DNA of 64,000 bases from Streblospio benedicti. Its lineage: Eukaryota; Annelida; Polychaeta; Spionida; Spionidae. The stretch is taken from NCBI GenBank assembly GCA_019095985.1, contig CM032666.1:42907346-42971345 (forward strand), read 5' to 3'. The position numbers and the translations under genes are program-made. This document shows positions 53,201 through 60,880 of the stretch, one piece after another (the stretch's first letter is position 1; each line of letters starts with the position of its first letter). Below the pieces are notes generated by a model, which saw only the letters and a program-made list of their open reading frames with translations, was not told the origin of the DNA and searched no databases.

Positions 53201-56200
53201 TTGTCAAATTTAGGGGTAAGGGGTTGCATCGCAGTGTGCCGGACAAGTAAATGGTGTCGTAAGTTAACTCCTAATGATGTTAAATCATCAAAGAGTATTG
53301 TAATTAAATTTTTAAAAAGTTAAATGGCAGCATTGTTTCCATTCAATTTTAAGATAGAGACAAGCATCTCAAGAAATTCAAAACCAAAGGATTTCATGCA
53401 CAATTTTTGGTTATTTTGATGAATAAAATAGATATTTTATCATGGTTGACTTCAAAAACATTATATTTTATTTTCATTCATCTCTTTTACATAAATCAAC
53501 TTGCTTTTTAATAAGTATTGATGAATCGTCCCAAAAATTAGATGAGATATATGTAGTTTTAACCTTTTCGCATATTCTGTTGACAAAAATGCGACTTTCA
53601 GCCTGCACCCACTTCCTGTAATGGCATCAAGCAGTTTCATGACCCCTCAGAGTATGGGGGGGAATAGAATGAAATATGATGCCTCTTGTACATTCATCAT
53701 TGGTTGCTCCTTGAATAAGAGACTTTTTGAGGCACTGTTGCAGAGTCATTTACTAATGAACCTATTTTGTTCAAACTTTATGCTACTATTTGGTATGACG
53801 ACATCAATGTGATTTTATTTTGGGAATTTTTGCCAATTAAAGTGTGGTTTCCTCAGGGTCATTTACGGTTCATTTTCAGCATTTTCTGCAATAGCTTTTG
53901 TAACACTTGACAGAAAAACATTCAAACTTGGTACAATGCTTACATGACTTGAGGCTATCATATGTGTTCATTTTGGGACTTTGCCAATTTAAGTGTGTGA
54001 TTTCCAGGAGGCCATTTAGGTCAGTGTTGCCATTTTCTTAAATAGTTTAAATACAGCTTGAACCATGGCCTCCGGCATTTGTTTACAATATTTATGAGAG
54101 TGGTGACTATCAACTATTTTTGAAATTTGGGCCTTTTTCTAAGTAAATGAGAAAATGCTCAGAGAGAACAGCATAATAATAGTAACTTGTAGTACTAGTG
54201 TGATTGGTGATGGTAAGTGATTTGTAAACATGGTTAAAGTAAATATCTTTATTGCCCATGAGTCAACAATGTTCCAGTGACGCTGTGCTCTATGATCACA
54301 TTCGATCTACATGTAGTTTTAACATAATGTGTTCATATTTTTACAGTTGGTGTTCCATATACTGAATACCGTAGTCAATGCAACGCTACAGGAACAACTG
54401 GACTTCGACTGTTTGCAGAAAATGATATTGACTTCATTGATCATAATAGTATTTTCTTGTAAGTAATAACTTTAGGCGCCTCTCAATATCAATGTGTCAT
54501 ATCAGCGATGTGTTCAGTGATCAGTGCCGGGATGCTCTTGGAAGGCAAACCCTAAACATAGATGCATCCATCCTTTAAGCATAACCCTATTGTAACAAAA
54601 AAAGAATAAACTATCTTTGATGGGTCACTGGGTTGGTCAAAGAGTATAAAATAGATATACTAATTTGCACTGAAGTTGGTGTAATACCCTCTGTTACACA
54701 CACTTTGAAATGAAAGGAAACAGTATTAGTCCAGCAGACAAACAGTTTTTTTCTGAAACCTTGCAAAGTGTGCAATATTAAATGTTTTGATGGTTTTGTG
54801 TTCTTTGGACCCTACTGAACCAGAAACGGAATAATGGCCCCGTGCCAGTGTGGAGCATTTTGAGAAATGTCCTTAATTCCAATATGGCCGCCAACGAATC
54901 TCTATATCAGCATAATCTGGATTTATCAGTCCCCTAGCTAAAAGATAATATGTTTTATACCAACCAGATTTGCAGTTGATGAAAGGATGCATTAAAATCA
55001 TGTAATGTAATTAGCATATTTTAAAATTGGCAGACATTTTACTATAGTCGGTAAAAATCCTGAAATAATGAGGCGAATACATATGATACGAACTTGCCTC
55101 TGAGTGCAGACACAAAAGAAATTCCTCCTCTCAAATAGTGCATTGTGAGATTTAATTTAAAATAGCAAAACTAAATAAGCAAGAACGATATGGACCTCAC
55201 AAAACACACGAACAAAACGCAATTTAGAGAAAATTGTACAATTTTAGGAATAACAGTTTTACAGTTGTAGGAAAAATAAATCACCACTCATATTGCATTT
55301 ATAACATGCATTTTTTTTGAGACAATGTATTTCTATCTAGGTTCAATTTATACGTATGCTGTAGTGTGGATCAGGGATTGACATGTTGAACAGTTTGGAT
55401 CTATGATTATTTCACAATAACGGACTTAAGAGTAACTATAGGTGTTGTAGATCCACGAAACAGGCTTGTAACAAACCACAATATATACACACAAAAAGCA
55501 ATCATAATATATATAAAATAGTATAAATATAAAGACTTTCAGATATCATGTTTCACACATTAATAAAAGAGCCCTAAAGAAAGGGAGCCAAGTATATAAA
55601 TTTAAAAAATAGCAATGAAAATATACAAGAAAAAGCAACACGAGGCAGCGTAGAATATGGTTTAACCCCTAAGCCCAATTTCTGTAAAGACAAACATTGG
55701 TAAATGTTTTTTCACAATACCACGAATCAGGACCAAAAATTGAGAAAAAAATATTGACATATCATATCCCTGCCAAAACGTATATACGCACACCACAGCA
55801 TACTATATATTGAAACTAGATATGGAGCTTGCCTTCAAAAATATGTTATACCAGGCAATAGTGTCTGCTGAAGGAAAACCGTGTCCTAAACGTATACATA
55901 GGTGTAAATATGTTTTAAGACCACCATATCATTTGTTAAAAGAAAGATTGAAAAAATGCATTAAGTAAATACATATGGACTAAAGCAGACAATAGTGATA
56001 TAATATTTCTTGAAAGTAGTCGGAAACAGCGAAGCCATACAGTAACAAATAAGAGGTAAATATCCTAGAAAAGTACATATATAAAAAGAACGAGATGGCA
56101 CCTTAAACAAAAGATCAGAGATCGTGAGCAATTTAAAACAAATTTTTGCACGGTTGTAACAATAAATAACCAATATAAAATCAATAGATATTGATACATT

Positions 56201-56346
56201 GTAATATTGTTAGCAATTTATAATGTACTGTTTATCTATACTGGGTAATTATATTTTTTTTTTTTTATTTCATATTCTCTCTGAGGATTGTGTGTTGTAA
56301 CTACAAACAGGCTTATAAATTATATATATATATATTTATATATTAT

Positions 56347-56436
<90 letters not shown>

Positions 56437-57177
56437 GATCAAGGGGTGTTGGTTGCTACCACATATATAATAGTGCTCAATCCATACGAGAGAGCTTTAC
56501 ATGAATAATAATTAAAACAACCATTCTCATGTCTACAAATGCAAACCTAAAAACAATTGATTTTTCTGGACGTTACAAAAATTCACCCCAGAGAGTAAAA
56601 ATTTGCCACCTATCTATTAAAAGAAAAAATTCTAAATCATTTGCAAATCAGAACTCGCCACATTGAACAATAGGAATGAACTAGCCTCCCTGTGTAGACA
56701 TAGCCATAAATACCTCCTTAATAATAATAACATTTAATTTCGCTGACCATAAAGTAAACAATATCGTAATGTATAAACATATATATCAGATACTGTGAAT
56801 GTAATACTACATATTTTTTTCACCAAAGGCTTTTTACCAGAAGACGTACACACTCCAAATTATGTATGTACAATCAGGACAACAAACACATTGGATTTTT
56901 TGTAGACACCCAAATATGTACAGCACTCTGAATTGTTTGCATTCTTTTTAGGTTGTCATTCATTGCTGCTCATTCAAAATATACCTGATTGGAGCATGAC
57001 TAAATATGGTTTTGAATTCTAGGTTTAAGGGAAGTTTTTGGACAGACCTCAACCGACAAGATTCTTTCCCTACATTTCGGTATGGGAATGGATACCACCC
57101 TACATCATGGCTGAATGACGTTTGGGTAGGATCTCCTCCAACTCAAGGATCGAATTACAGCCTACATGCATGCATAG
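15418..57177 (+). CDS. Unnamed extracellular EGF / laminin-G-like multidomain gene, open at both ends
   Basis: Exons with GT-AG borders and continuous phase: 15418-15528, 18294-18446, 19083-19145, 19471-19644, 20098-20231, 30611-30758, 31032-31164, 33579-33715, 34523-34642, 54347-54458, 57023-57177, about 480 codons. The first five encode EGF-type modules (for example CLSAPCVHGACIDRKTGYEC, CSSNPCQNGG, CDGDPCQNGGVCVV) and a Cys-bearing linker. The next four form a concanavalin-like fold of LamG/pentraxin type (NSFTFAAYIYN, ERWHIVAVSYDAPRG, TTFYIG, ITFMVLFDKFVDL). The last two may be a C-type lectin fold. The first exon starts mid-codon, so upstream exons (signal peptide) are missing, and the last ends in phase 1, so the gene continues right. 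A secreted or membrane adhesion or matrix role is inferred. I do not recognise an orthologue. Confidence 0.8.
15650..16740 (+). mobile_element. Truncated Penelope-like retroelement fragment
   Basis: The 3' part of a Penelope-like reverse transcriptase is recognisable: QLYIDELFDHLNFAKPYIKF, then the EEKDYNLPCLDVLIV...DGTLRT box typical of this class. Further on come phrases of the linker (HKRSVAKTLVQRVEE) and of the GIY-YIG endonuclease region (TNTIRQ, PKDKT-like, EVVFDITCETC-like). It is 5' truncated and decayed. It occupies the intron after the first EGF exon, in the same orientation as the gene, and a CAA/CAG microsatellite interrupts it. Confidence 0.75.
16163..16296. repeat. CAA/CAG trinucleotide microsatellite
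   Basis: Two copies of GAAACTCCAAAATTAAAACAA lead into an uninterrupted run of CAA, then about ten CAG, then CAA again, up to about 16296. It lies inside the Penelope-like fragment in an intron, and is not host coding sequence. Confidence 0.95.
16745..18293. other. Intron stretch without recognised feature
   Basis: Part of the first visible EGF intron. At 16840-16945 the words ACTCGTCTCAAAC and GACGAGTTTGAGAC form a loose inverted repeat around a GC-rich centre. Otherwise I see only AT-rich non-coding sequence. Confidence 0.5.
18735..18990 (+). mobile_element. Penelope-like 3' end fragment
   Basis: The frame reads AIKEAVHIRMHSQTMNRDEG followed by HQLVRVYDPVL. This matches the C-terminal tail after the GIY-YIG endonuclease in Penelope-like elements (EAI-x-IR...P-x-MNRD-x-G...YDP). 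Only the tail remains, in the intron between EGF exons 2 and 3, in gene orientation. Confidence 0.6.
20450..20541 (-). repeat. tRNA-derived (SINE-like) sequence
   Basis: Read on the minus strand it starts GGGAGGT and ends CCTTCC, which pair as an acceptor stem. It has a good A box (TTAGCTCAGTGGTTAGAGC, with a D stem GCTC/GAGC) and a B box (GAGTTCGAGTCC). The CCTGC/GCAGG anticodon stem encloses about 27 bases instead of 7, and the T arm pairs poorly, so a working tRNA is unlikely. A SINE head or tRNA pseudogene is the best reading; a tRNA with intron is the alternative. Confidence 0.55.
22780..23165. promoter_or_regulatory. CpG-richer patch within intron
   Basis: CpG dinucleotides become frequent (GGGGCGATGACGCGCATACG, TTTCCCGGCGGTG, CACGTGCGCGGCC, CGCTGCGCGCTTGTTCG), unlike the AT-rich neighbourhood. 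No open frame or repeat explains it. It could be an internal promoter, an enhancer or an unrecognised inserted element. No transcript evidence is available. Confidence 0.3.
23671..23715. repeat. GCAC / CA microsatellite
   Basis: GCGCACGCGCGCACGCACGC passes directly into an ACAC run. A simple repeat in an intron. Confidence 0.95.
24141..29335 (+). mobile_element. Ty3/gypsy LTR retrotransposon fossil, nearly full length
   Basis: The LTRs are at about 24141-24320 and 29192-29335; they share GCAGACTATGAACATG and GGACGGCAGTTGTGTAAATA. A GGCGCAGTCAGCAGG-type primer site follows the first, and a purine tract (GAGGGGGAGGAGA) precedes the second. Inside, in order, are gag (about 24.4-25.3 kb), protease (ACTDTGAQ), reverse transcriptase, RNase H (YLATDWSKHGLGFF), integrase with an HHCC finger and DDE core (27.8-28.4 kb), and a C-terminal tail. 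This order is that of Metaviridae, and a Mag-type lineage is possible. It spans all parts but is broken, with a few interruptions. The LTRs differ modestly, so it is not very recent. It lies in the 10-kb intron in gene orientation. Confidence 0.92.
29335..29757 (-). mobile_element. Helitron fragment, inverted relative to the 31.5-kb copy
   Basis: On the minus strand it starts TCTATATATGTAAAGGAAG and continues CAAAAGGCTTTTTAAGCAC, as does the Helitron at 31464. Its other part (29340-29560) matches, in reverse, the CTGTCACAGACCTGTATACTG and TTTAATCTGCTCC words of the 32.5-33.3 kb array. The gypsy fossil abuts its 3' side, probably having inserted into it. Confidence 0.7.
29758..30470 (+). mobile_element. 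LINE fragment with YADD box
   Basis: The frame has NEVAYYADDVDFVS, the catalytic box of a reverse transcriptase, then NVNTDKTEYTDIER. Farther on, in another frame, come LNIKYHTRITNARLDE, SRWKLFRHILRRD and LANDLDTLN, the usual C-terminal region of a non-LTR element. It is truncated and decayed. Clade not assigned. Confidence 0.65.
30611..34642 (+). CDS. LamG/pentraxin-like jelly-roll exons of the long gene
   Basis: Four exons (30611-30758, 31032-31164, 33579-33715, 34523-34642) give about 180 residues of a concanavalin-like sandwich: GDAIALPFDYKTLIGG, then NSFTFAAYIYN, GPIFTIESGEKYAQFSI, the typical WHIVAVSYDAPRGAVATFVDG strand pair, NTTFYIG and finally ITFMVLFDKFVDL. This order fits the Laminin_G_3 / pentraxin pattern. 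Cysteines are scarce. I cannot tell whether calcium or carbohydrate is bound. A non-autonomous Helitron fills much of the intron between exons 2 and 3 of the block. Confidence 0.75.
31685..32400 (+). mobile_element. CR1/L2-like LINE 3' end nested in the Helitron
   Basis: The translation reads KLVGWLNVNDRIEYLSLCLM, then KKAPTYLCDI, HSYNTRKKELSYIVP, and WNSLPLPIRKSNCLESFKSK, the typical C-terminus of CR1/L2-group reverse transcriptases. A 3' UTR ends in AAATAAATCAAATCAAAATC, a short simple tail. 5' truncated. Its position inside the Helitron means it inserted later or was captured. Confidence 0.75.
32460..33330. repeat. Diverged tandem array inside Helitron
   Basis: At least eight units each start with a TTTAATCTGYTCC-like word (32490, 32640, 32708, 32845, 32928, 33073, 33217 and 33298, approximate). 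They alternate between 'acctgtttacc' and 'atctcatc..tttcaacc' versions, suggesting a higher-order unit of several hundred bases. It is G-rich on the plus strand (GGAGGGA, GGGTGAGG). Confidence 0.7.
35080..36610 (-). mobile_element. 5'-truncated LINE (reverse transcriptase to C-terminal finger)
   Basis: Minus-strand frames contain NGLKQGCKLSTSMFNMYIND and ILMYADDIVLIS (reverse transcriptase), WRMSLNENKTKIIHF, YKYLGLW, LRYGAGVWG, and finally CHSNVVEDEFHFVMQCNLY, the C-terminal Cys/His region. It is broken into several frames. The domain order is that of a Jockey/CR1/I-group LINE; I cannot fix the clade. Confidence 0.75.
36628..36700 (+). CDS. Candidate extra exon (73 bp) of the long gene
   Basis: The acceptor CTTCCAG|TG and donor CAG|GTTTCT border an open frame that continues the phase of the 34642 donor and reads VLRLCDCNGISSDCVTDPG. 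It enters in phase 1 and leaves in phase 2, as does the 54347-54458 exon, so the two cannot follow each other directly. Either an intermediate exon is missed, they are alternatives, or this is a chance match. The donor is weak. Confidence 0.4.
37290..37790 (+). other. GC-rich unrecognised block with a 131-codon open frame
   Basis: Base composition rises sharply against the neighbours (GGCAGGCTACGCCCACGCAC, CCCGGGGTGG). A frame at 37396-37791 reads DLDHERKEGHRPTLEEQVNV and FRGIVRQPYLLPIQHLREN. I recognise no domain, and a chance frame is quite possible in GC-rich DNA. It lies just upstream of a fossil gypsy copy, so it may belong to a mobile element. Confidence 0.3.
38240..39420 (+). mobile_element. 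Reduced Ty3/gypsy fossil, same family as the 24.1-kb element
   Basis: Segments resembling gag (FDYLGSNELS, METLAVRAKSKSVYLKEFY), RNase H (RYALEKCNFFIRGCKNL) and the integrase finger (LDCLHAAHQGTAG, near 39340) match the larger copy. It is a much shortened, broken copy, and clearly older looking. A TA-target MITE lies inside it. Confidence 0.75.
38752..38930. mobile_element. Pogo/Tigger-like MITE with TA target duplication
   Basis: Ends CAGTAGAACCT and AGGATTTACTG are inverted, with TA on both outer sides. The body has repeated GGTCTCAATA / GGTGGTCT words. It lies in the gypsy fossil, whose sequence continues on both sides in the order expected from the 24.1-kb copy (AAACATG before, CCTGGTAAATGGCAT after), so the insertion point is clear. 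Confidence 0.75.
39421..40340. other. Intron stretch without recognised feature
   Basis: AT-rich, with no convincing splice-bordered exon on either strand. Nothing assignable was seen. Confidence 0.5.
40355..40470. repeat. Minisatellite, unit about 19 bp
   Basis: Five to six copies of GGGGGACCAATGAGACG with small variations, then a more degenerate copy (GGGGAACCTATGAGACG). Confidence 0.9.
40505..40690 (+). mobile_element. Fragment resembling a Penelope-like or LINE C-terminal tail
   Basis: A frame reads IGQIDIDLYDVKILDDEATT, then WKICEAVYICRLKPHLKLGG. The EA-x-YI...KP-x-L...GG spacing recalls the tail at 18735. It ends at an in-frame stop. Family assignment is weak. Confidence 0.45.
40691..41760. 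other. Intron stretch without recognised feature
   Basis: AT-rich non-coding sequence. I see no exon, RNA gene or clear repeat. Confidence 0.5.
41764..42284 (-). pseudogene. Unrecognised decayed reading frame next to a gap
   Basis: The minus frame reads NETSQSGVGSDDCADLNCRD, then IPDIVVEWFGDI, VSIQCINVFGIAWDPGG, and after one TGA continues open as TEFKTSSCEVSGEKSVEIEG and ARPARTRKLPAKFDHL. The basic RPARTRKLPAKF ending recalls the C-terminal tail of some mobile-element polyproteins, but I cannot assign it. Its N-terminal side runs toward the 42325 gap. Confidence 0.35.
42425..44420. other. GC-richer unassigned tract, probably decayed mobile element
   Basis: Composition is more balanced than the flanks, and several short frames occur on both strands with no recognisable domain (43728-43910 holds RLGPKVPSAPPGSINGH). 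No exon of the long gene, no inverted ends and no tandem structure were found. Confidence 0.3.
44427..45119. mobile_element. Non-autonomous CAGGG-ended element, 0.69 kb
   Basis: Ends CAGGGCTCTACGT and ACGTGAGAGCCCTG are inverted repeats. Just inside both lie GGTTGTCCTG / GGACAACC words, mirrored as in the other CAGGG-ended elements here. No coding frame. The flanking 8-mers do not match convincingly, so hAT membership is tentative. Confidence 0.65.
45180..45720. repeat. Three diverged tandem units carrying GGCGGCCATCTTGG
   Basis: Each unit of about 150-190 bases holds AGATCATAAAAAACA-like, AAAACTATAGAAAA-like, TCAAATAGTTCAAAA-like and GGCGGC-ATCTTGG-like words in the same order. The same GGCCGCC motif recurs in the inverted repeats at 47.1-47.3 and 50.1-50.3 kb, so these units may belong to the same element family. 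Confidence 0.65.
45721..47056. other. Intron stretch left of the nuclease element
   Basis: No gene or clear repeat recognised. The outer limit of the left inverted repeat of the following element may fall here, but I could not follow the match beyond about 47057. Confidence 0.4.
47495..49562 (-). CDS. FEN1/XPG-like nuclease with C-terminal CXC cluster, likely element-borne
   Basis: Exons: 49562-48556, 48456-47873 and 47773-47495, in agreeing phase; the 99-bp last intron leaves the frame open if unspliced. Motifs follow FEN1 order: ILDGAAIVHSL (N-terminal Asp), VDIVWDTYVPDSLKEATREK (WD plus basic arch), HEEADTRIVVHVLHALEHG with VDTDVIVILVG (acidic core), FTGCDQTSSF..GKKSGW (helix-hairpin-helix position). 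The C-terminus is CACKGNCTSCKCGK..CTRLCKCKC, a tesmin/CXC-type cluster. The first exon has a one-base frame change near 49130 at an A8 run, from decay or sequencing error. An acceptor at 49563 implies a further upstream exon not found. Proteins of this layout are multi-copy in marine invertebrates, as I recall. Catalysis is not proven. Confidence 0.7.
49642..49996. repeat. Foldback element inside the nuclease unit
   Basis: Arms at about 49642-49745 and 49890-49996 are reverse complements (AACAGAAACCATTGGGACTCAC; GGCCGAATGACAGTCCTTAG), with a GC-richer centre. It lies between the first visible nuclease exon and the right inverted repeat, and may have separated a missing N-terminal exon. Confidence 0.85.
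50425..50949. other. Stretch between nuclease element and LINE
   Basis: AT-rich, no recognised gene. It ends at an A-tail (seen as T run on the plus strand at about 50951-50961) of the minus-strand LINE. Confidence 0.5.
50950..52895 (-). mobile_element. 5'-truncated LINE, L1/Tx1-like
   Basis: The minus strand has VQYADDATITLGNIDSVQFV then NSFSKIAGPKLNKHKTKGIW, a pattern typical of L1/Tx1-group reverse transcriptases, followed by VLKTLILSKIVYSG and ISWTGNPVKCLGI, and a C-terminal finger CEYCKEVETIKHMLFDC. Several frames, so decayed. An A-tail closes the 3' end. Confidence 0.75.
52896..54346. other. Intron stretch with a diverged duplicated segment
   Basis: 53755-53870 and 53905-54000 share phrases (TTCAAACTT, TGTGATTTTATTTTGGGA / TGTTCATTTTGGGA, GCCAATTAAAGTGTG, GGTCATTTA), a diverged tandem unit of about 140 bases. 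No exon was accepted before 54347. Confidence 0.45.
54347..57177 (+). CDS. Two exons with possible C-type lectin fold
   Basis: Exons 54347-54458 and 57023-57177 read in one frame. The first has EYRSQCNATGTTGLRLF, resembling the opening helix region of a C-type lectin domain. The second has SFWTDLNRQDSFPTFRYG, like the W-x-x-L-N core, then NDVWVGSPP and a Cys. I see no clear EPN or QPD plus WND calcium motif, so sugar binding is doubtful. The fold call is weak, while the exons themselves look sound because borders and phases agree. Confidence 0.55.
54459..57022 (+). other. AT-rich intron with Helitron scrap
   Basis: 54885 has one AATATGGCCGCC motif, related to those of the nuclease element. 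56822-56905 repeats the Helitron 5' region (AAAGGCTTTTTACCAGAAGACG, ACTCCAAATTATGTATG) on the plus strand. A TA microsatellite lies at 56350-56432. Nothing else recognised. Confidence 0.6.
56350..56432. repeat. TA dinucleotide microsatellite
   Basis: About 40 uninterrupted TA units, with imperfect TATA sequence just before. Confidence 0.98.
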
Positions 57178-57740
57178 GTAATAATTTGAGATACAGCACA
57201 GCTACAAATTAATTACAATGAAGACCACCTATGTTAGAGGCTTCAATGCATCACCATATCATTTACGTAATCAATTACACTTAATTAATGGGCCATGAAA
57301 GATTGTTTCATTGAACTTTAATTTTCTCGCTTATTATTACTTATTGAGTTTTACAATATACACCTTATAGTGTATGTAATAATCTTATCTAATGGTATAG
57401 CATGAAAGTTAAAAAATAATGTAATAGTTTGTTACTATGCAACTATAGTCTGTCTCTTTTTATTCCTGTTCCTTATGCGTAAACAGTGGGTATAACTAAA
57501 TAATTAAACGTCACATCACGTAGAATGATGAAGGACAAAAAAGGGCAAGGTATAACCAAAGTAGACTGGAGACATAGCCATGCAGAAATAATGAGAACGT
57601 ATGGGTTTGGGTCTTACAGCCAAAAGTGACCGAATGGCTTTGGAAGAACGGTCCAGATGTGCCGCTATTACAAAAAGCCCCGTGGGGACATCGAAACCCA
57701 CACTTCATGCTTAATTTTTTGACGATTAATTATCTGTTAA

Positions 57741-58730
57741 CAACAGCCTTAAGGGACACTTCACAGTTCATAGTTCAAAGTTCACAGTTGATAGTTCACT
57801 TCACAGTTCATGGTTTTTGCGTTTCACAGTTCATGGTTTTGCACTTCAAAGTTCACAGTTCATAGTTCACTTAACATATAAAATCAACATTGCCATATTC
57901 TATCTGGACAAAAGATGGCAGTACTGGGAAAATTTGTCATGAAAAAATACGGTGCAATCCTTTTTATTTTTCTGAGGCAACATACTGTGTTTGAAATGTT
58001 ATAATAAAATGGAAATTATTTTATTTTTTATTTTATATGAATCTGTTTTGAATGCCTTTTAAAATTGAGAGAAGCTATCAGGGGGGGGGCCCACTCTGTG
58101 ACTATAAAACACAAGTATAGCAGTGTTTGTTTGTAGAAAGAAATATGATATTACATACCATTAATCATACTAATAAAATAAAATGAGCATCCGGTAGAGA
58201 CTGGTCCCACCCCACCCACAACTTGGATAAATTAAATGTGTTATAGTATTCCAATCACTTCCACTTGTATCCATAAATGCAATTTCAATGTACACCCGTG
58301 TGGTCCGCTTAACATACCACCTCAATAAGAAAACCACTTTTCATGATCCCAAACCTTCATAAAGTTACCAAAACGAACCTCTGTACAGAGACCACCTCTC
58401 TATTGGGACCACCTAACACTGGTCCCAAATGTGGTCCTAATAGAGTGGTTCTACTGTATAAATATAGGGCACATGCACAACTGACTTATCTTTGTGCTGC
58501 CCCATGGTGGCGCAATATGGAACTAAGATACCGGTGGGGTCCATAAAACAATAACTGTGAACTATGAAGGGTGAACTGTGAACTATGAAGTGTGAACTGT
58601 GAACTATGAAGTGTGAACTGTGAAGTGTGAACTGTGAAGTACAAAGTGAGAACTGTGAAGTATGAACTGTGAAGTGTGAATTTTTAAGTATGAACTGTGA
58701 ACTTTGAACTTTGTCCCCCCCGGACTGTTG
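57741..58730. mobile_element. Non-autonomous element with TTAA target duplication
   Basis: TTAA lies at 57737-57740 and 58731-58734. The ends CAACAGCCTTAAGGGACA and TGTCCCCCCCGGACTGTTG are inverted. Directly inside each end is an array of short AACTGTGAA / GTTCACAGTTCAT words running in opposite senses (57755-57870; 58547-58717). TTAA targets are used by piggyBac and Kolobok elements; the end sequence does not decide between them. A pogo-like MITE is nested inside. Confidence 0.75.
58293..58456. mobile_element. Pogo/Tigger-like MITE nested in the TTAA element
   Basis: It reads as the reverse of 38752-38930: ATTGGGACCACCTAACACTG, TAATAGAGTGGTTCTACTG, next to TA. The left end is eroded. Confidence 0.65.
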
Positions 58731-58734
58731 TTAA

Positions 58735-60880
58735 TAAATAAATCATTAAGAGGAAGCCTAGTACATTTTTTCATCAATTAGGGAAAAAATTCTCAGTCAT
58801 GATTTTTTTACATCACTCATTTACAAAAAATAGCCCCACCACATAAACAATTTTATTTTTCAAAAAATAATTTTTTTTAAATATTTTTTAAACACAAAAT
58901 GTTCAGAAATTTAGGCATATCTTTAGGTACAAAAATAGAAACCGTCAGCCACCCCCGTCACTTCTGTAAATTCTGTGGTTCTATCTTGATTATTTATCAA
59001 CGTCGTACCAGCCTTCTTTTTTCATTTTTATGACCTTGTATTCAAGCAATTGATGAAAATTTTCTAACACCCATATTTGAGATTGTGTTTTCTTCTGTCA
59101 TGAACGATATTACAATAGGTACAAGATTTTACCAAGTTTATGCCATAATCCAATGTTGTCAATCCATTTTTAAAGTGTTGACACATCAAAGATGTTTATT
59201 CCATTGATTGGATGATAACTGTATCTACAACCTCTCTTTATAAAATGTTAATTCAACAGAAAAATATTTATGCAATTTCTTGAAATTTCTCATATTATGA
59301 AATTAATACGCAATAGTAGTACTTGCTGATGCTGAAAGAAGGTCCAAGGTACAGTGAAACCTCTCTATGTAGGCACCTTTATATTTAGGAGATCCGTATT
59401 GTATGGACACATTTCTTCTTCAATTACTTCAATGCCATATTAAAACCTCTCTGTTCAGGACATCTGCCTTACATGGACAAATTTCATTTTTTACCATAGT
59501 CTCCTACATGGGATAGGTCTAATTGTATTTCCCTATTGTACTACTTACTTGGCTTTCTATAATCCCCCAGACTATTTCACTTGAATAATACAGAAAACCA
59601 AAACAAAAGTCCAGTGAGGCATTAATCAAGTCTCATGTGAGGCTACCAAATATTTCAATGAATCACATATTGGTTTGTTGGATTTGATATATCATCCTCC
59701 AATTTTTATTGCTCTTTATATGCTAAACAAAGTTAAAGATATGTGCTTATTCCTTGAATCAACTTATCATGATGTATATAATTTTGCTATATTTTTTATC
59801 AGTATGATGTGATGTTTTTTCTGGAGCCTACCAAAAGTAGTCCTAATCTCCTTCATGAATATTCACACACATAATGAACTACTAATGAGCTAGGAATGGC
59901 CATTTTGTAATATCTGTCATAAAAGCTAGAGTCATATTTGAAATTACTATTTTTCCATTAAAAAGGATATATTTCAAAATTCTAAGGCTGGCACGATTTA
60001 AAAGAAATATCTCCTCTGTACAAGAGATGTGTTTCTATCTAATGACACACTATCAGTGGTTCAGTATATGTACCTAAACATGTGGTCATTATTTCACAAA
60101 AATGCCTTTCAAAAACATTTTAATTTTTTTTTTTTTCACTTTTGAAAAACATTGAGAAAAATCTTAAATCATATTATACCAATGATTATGAAAATCATCT
60201 ATATTAACTAAAATTAGAAAAGTAAAAAATGTTCTGGGCTTCCCCTTAAGATAAATCATTGGCTAGAAAATAAGTGTGAGGTGTGATCTTTGATGTCCCA
60301 CTGGGCTTTGACGTTATTAAATTGAAATTTCTACAGGTAGAAAGTTGCATTGAACATATTATTACTATTAAATAGTTTCCTATAATTATGTATTTAGTTG
60401 TAATACCTATTTTTGAATTTAAATTTCAACAAATTTTATTATTTTGAAATTAAAACACATTATTCCTCAATGCAGCTGCCCCTAAATCAAACGAAATAAG
60501 GCATATGAATTGTCTGAATCGTTATTCAACTTGTGTATACTAAAAGGCTTGTGCTGGGTACAGTGTTGAATTTAGACCGCCAAAACTGAAATTTAAAATA
60601 AACTAGTCTTAAAACTAAAACTAAACATTACAAGTTAATAACTTTAAACTAATGTTGAACAAATTCACTAGCTGTGTAAATTCATATAAAAGAGTTCTTT
60701 GTTCATACCAACAGCTGTCACAATTTACAAATATATTAGTCCGCTGGCTCCGTATACCCCTAATCCCCCGCCCCCCGTAGGGGTTTTCTCAAACATATTT
60801 TTTGTACCTTAGATACTACTCTTAAGGGAAAATGATGTTTGCCCAAAATATTTGATGGCGAAATATATTTTTCCGTGTCA
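58735..60880. other. Stretch with a degenerate MITE, otherwise empty
   Basis: 59350-59540 begins TACAGTGAAACCTCTCTATG and repeats AAACCTCTCTGTTCAGGAC, a pogo-like MITE end plus an inner copy. The remainder is AT-rich, with no exon found for the long gene. Confidence 0.5.

Noticed and set aside
53621-53812. Possible exon (frame with phase 2 entry and phase 1 exit) that would link 36628 and 54347
   Set aside because: Borders are weak (donor GTTGCT) and the peptide shows no domain; not enough to call.
56290-56508. Frame of alternating Tyr and Ile
   Set aside because: Artefact of the TA microsatellite.
57741-58730. CRISPR-like array of short repeats
   Set aside because: The units are contiguous and imperfect, with no unique spacers, in eukaryotic DNA; they are subterminal repeats of a mobile element.
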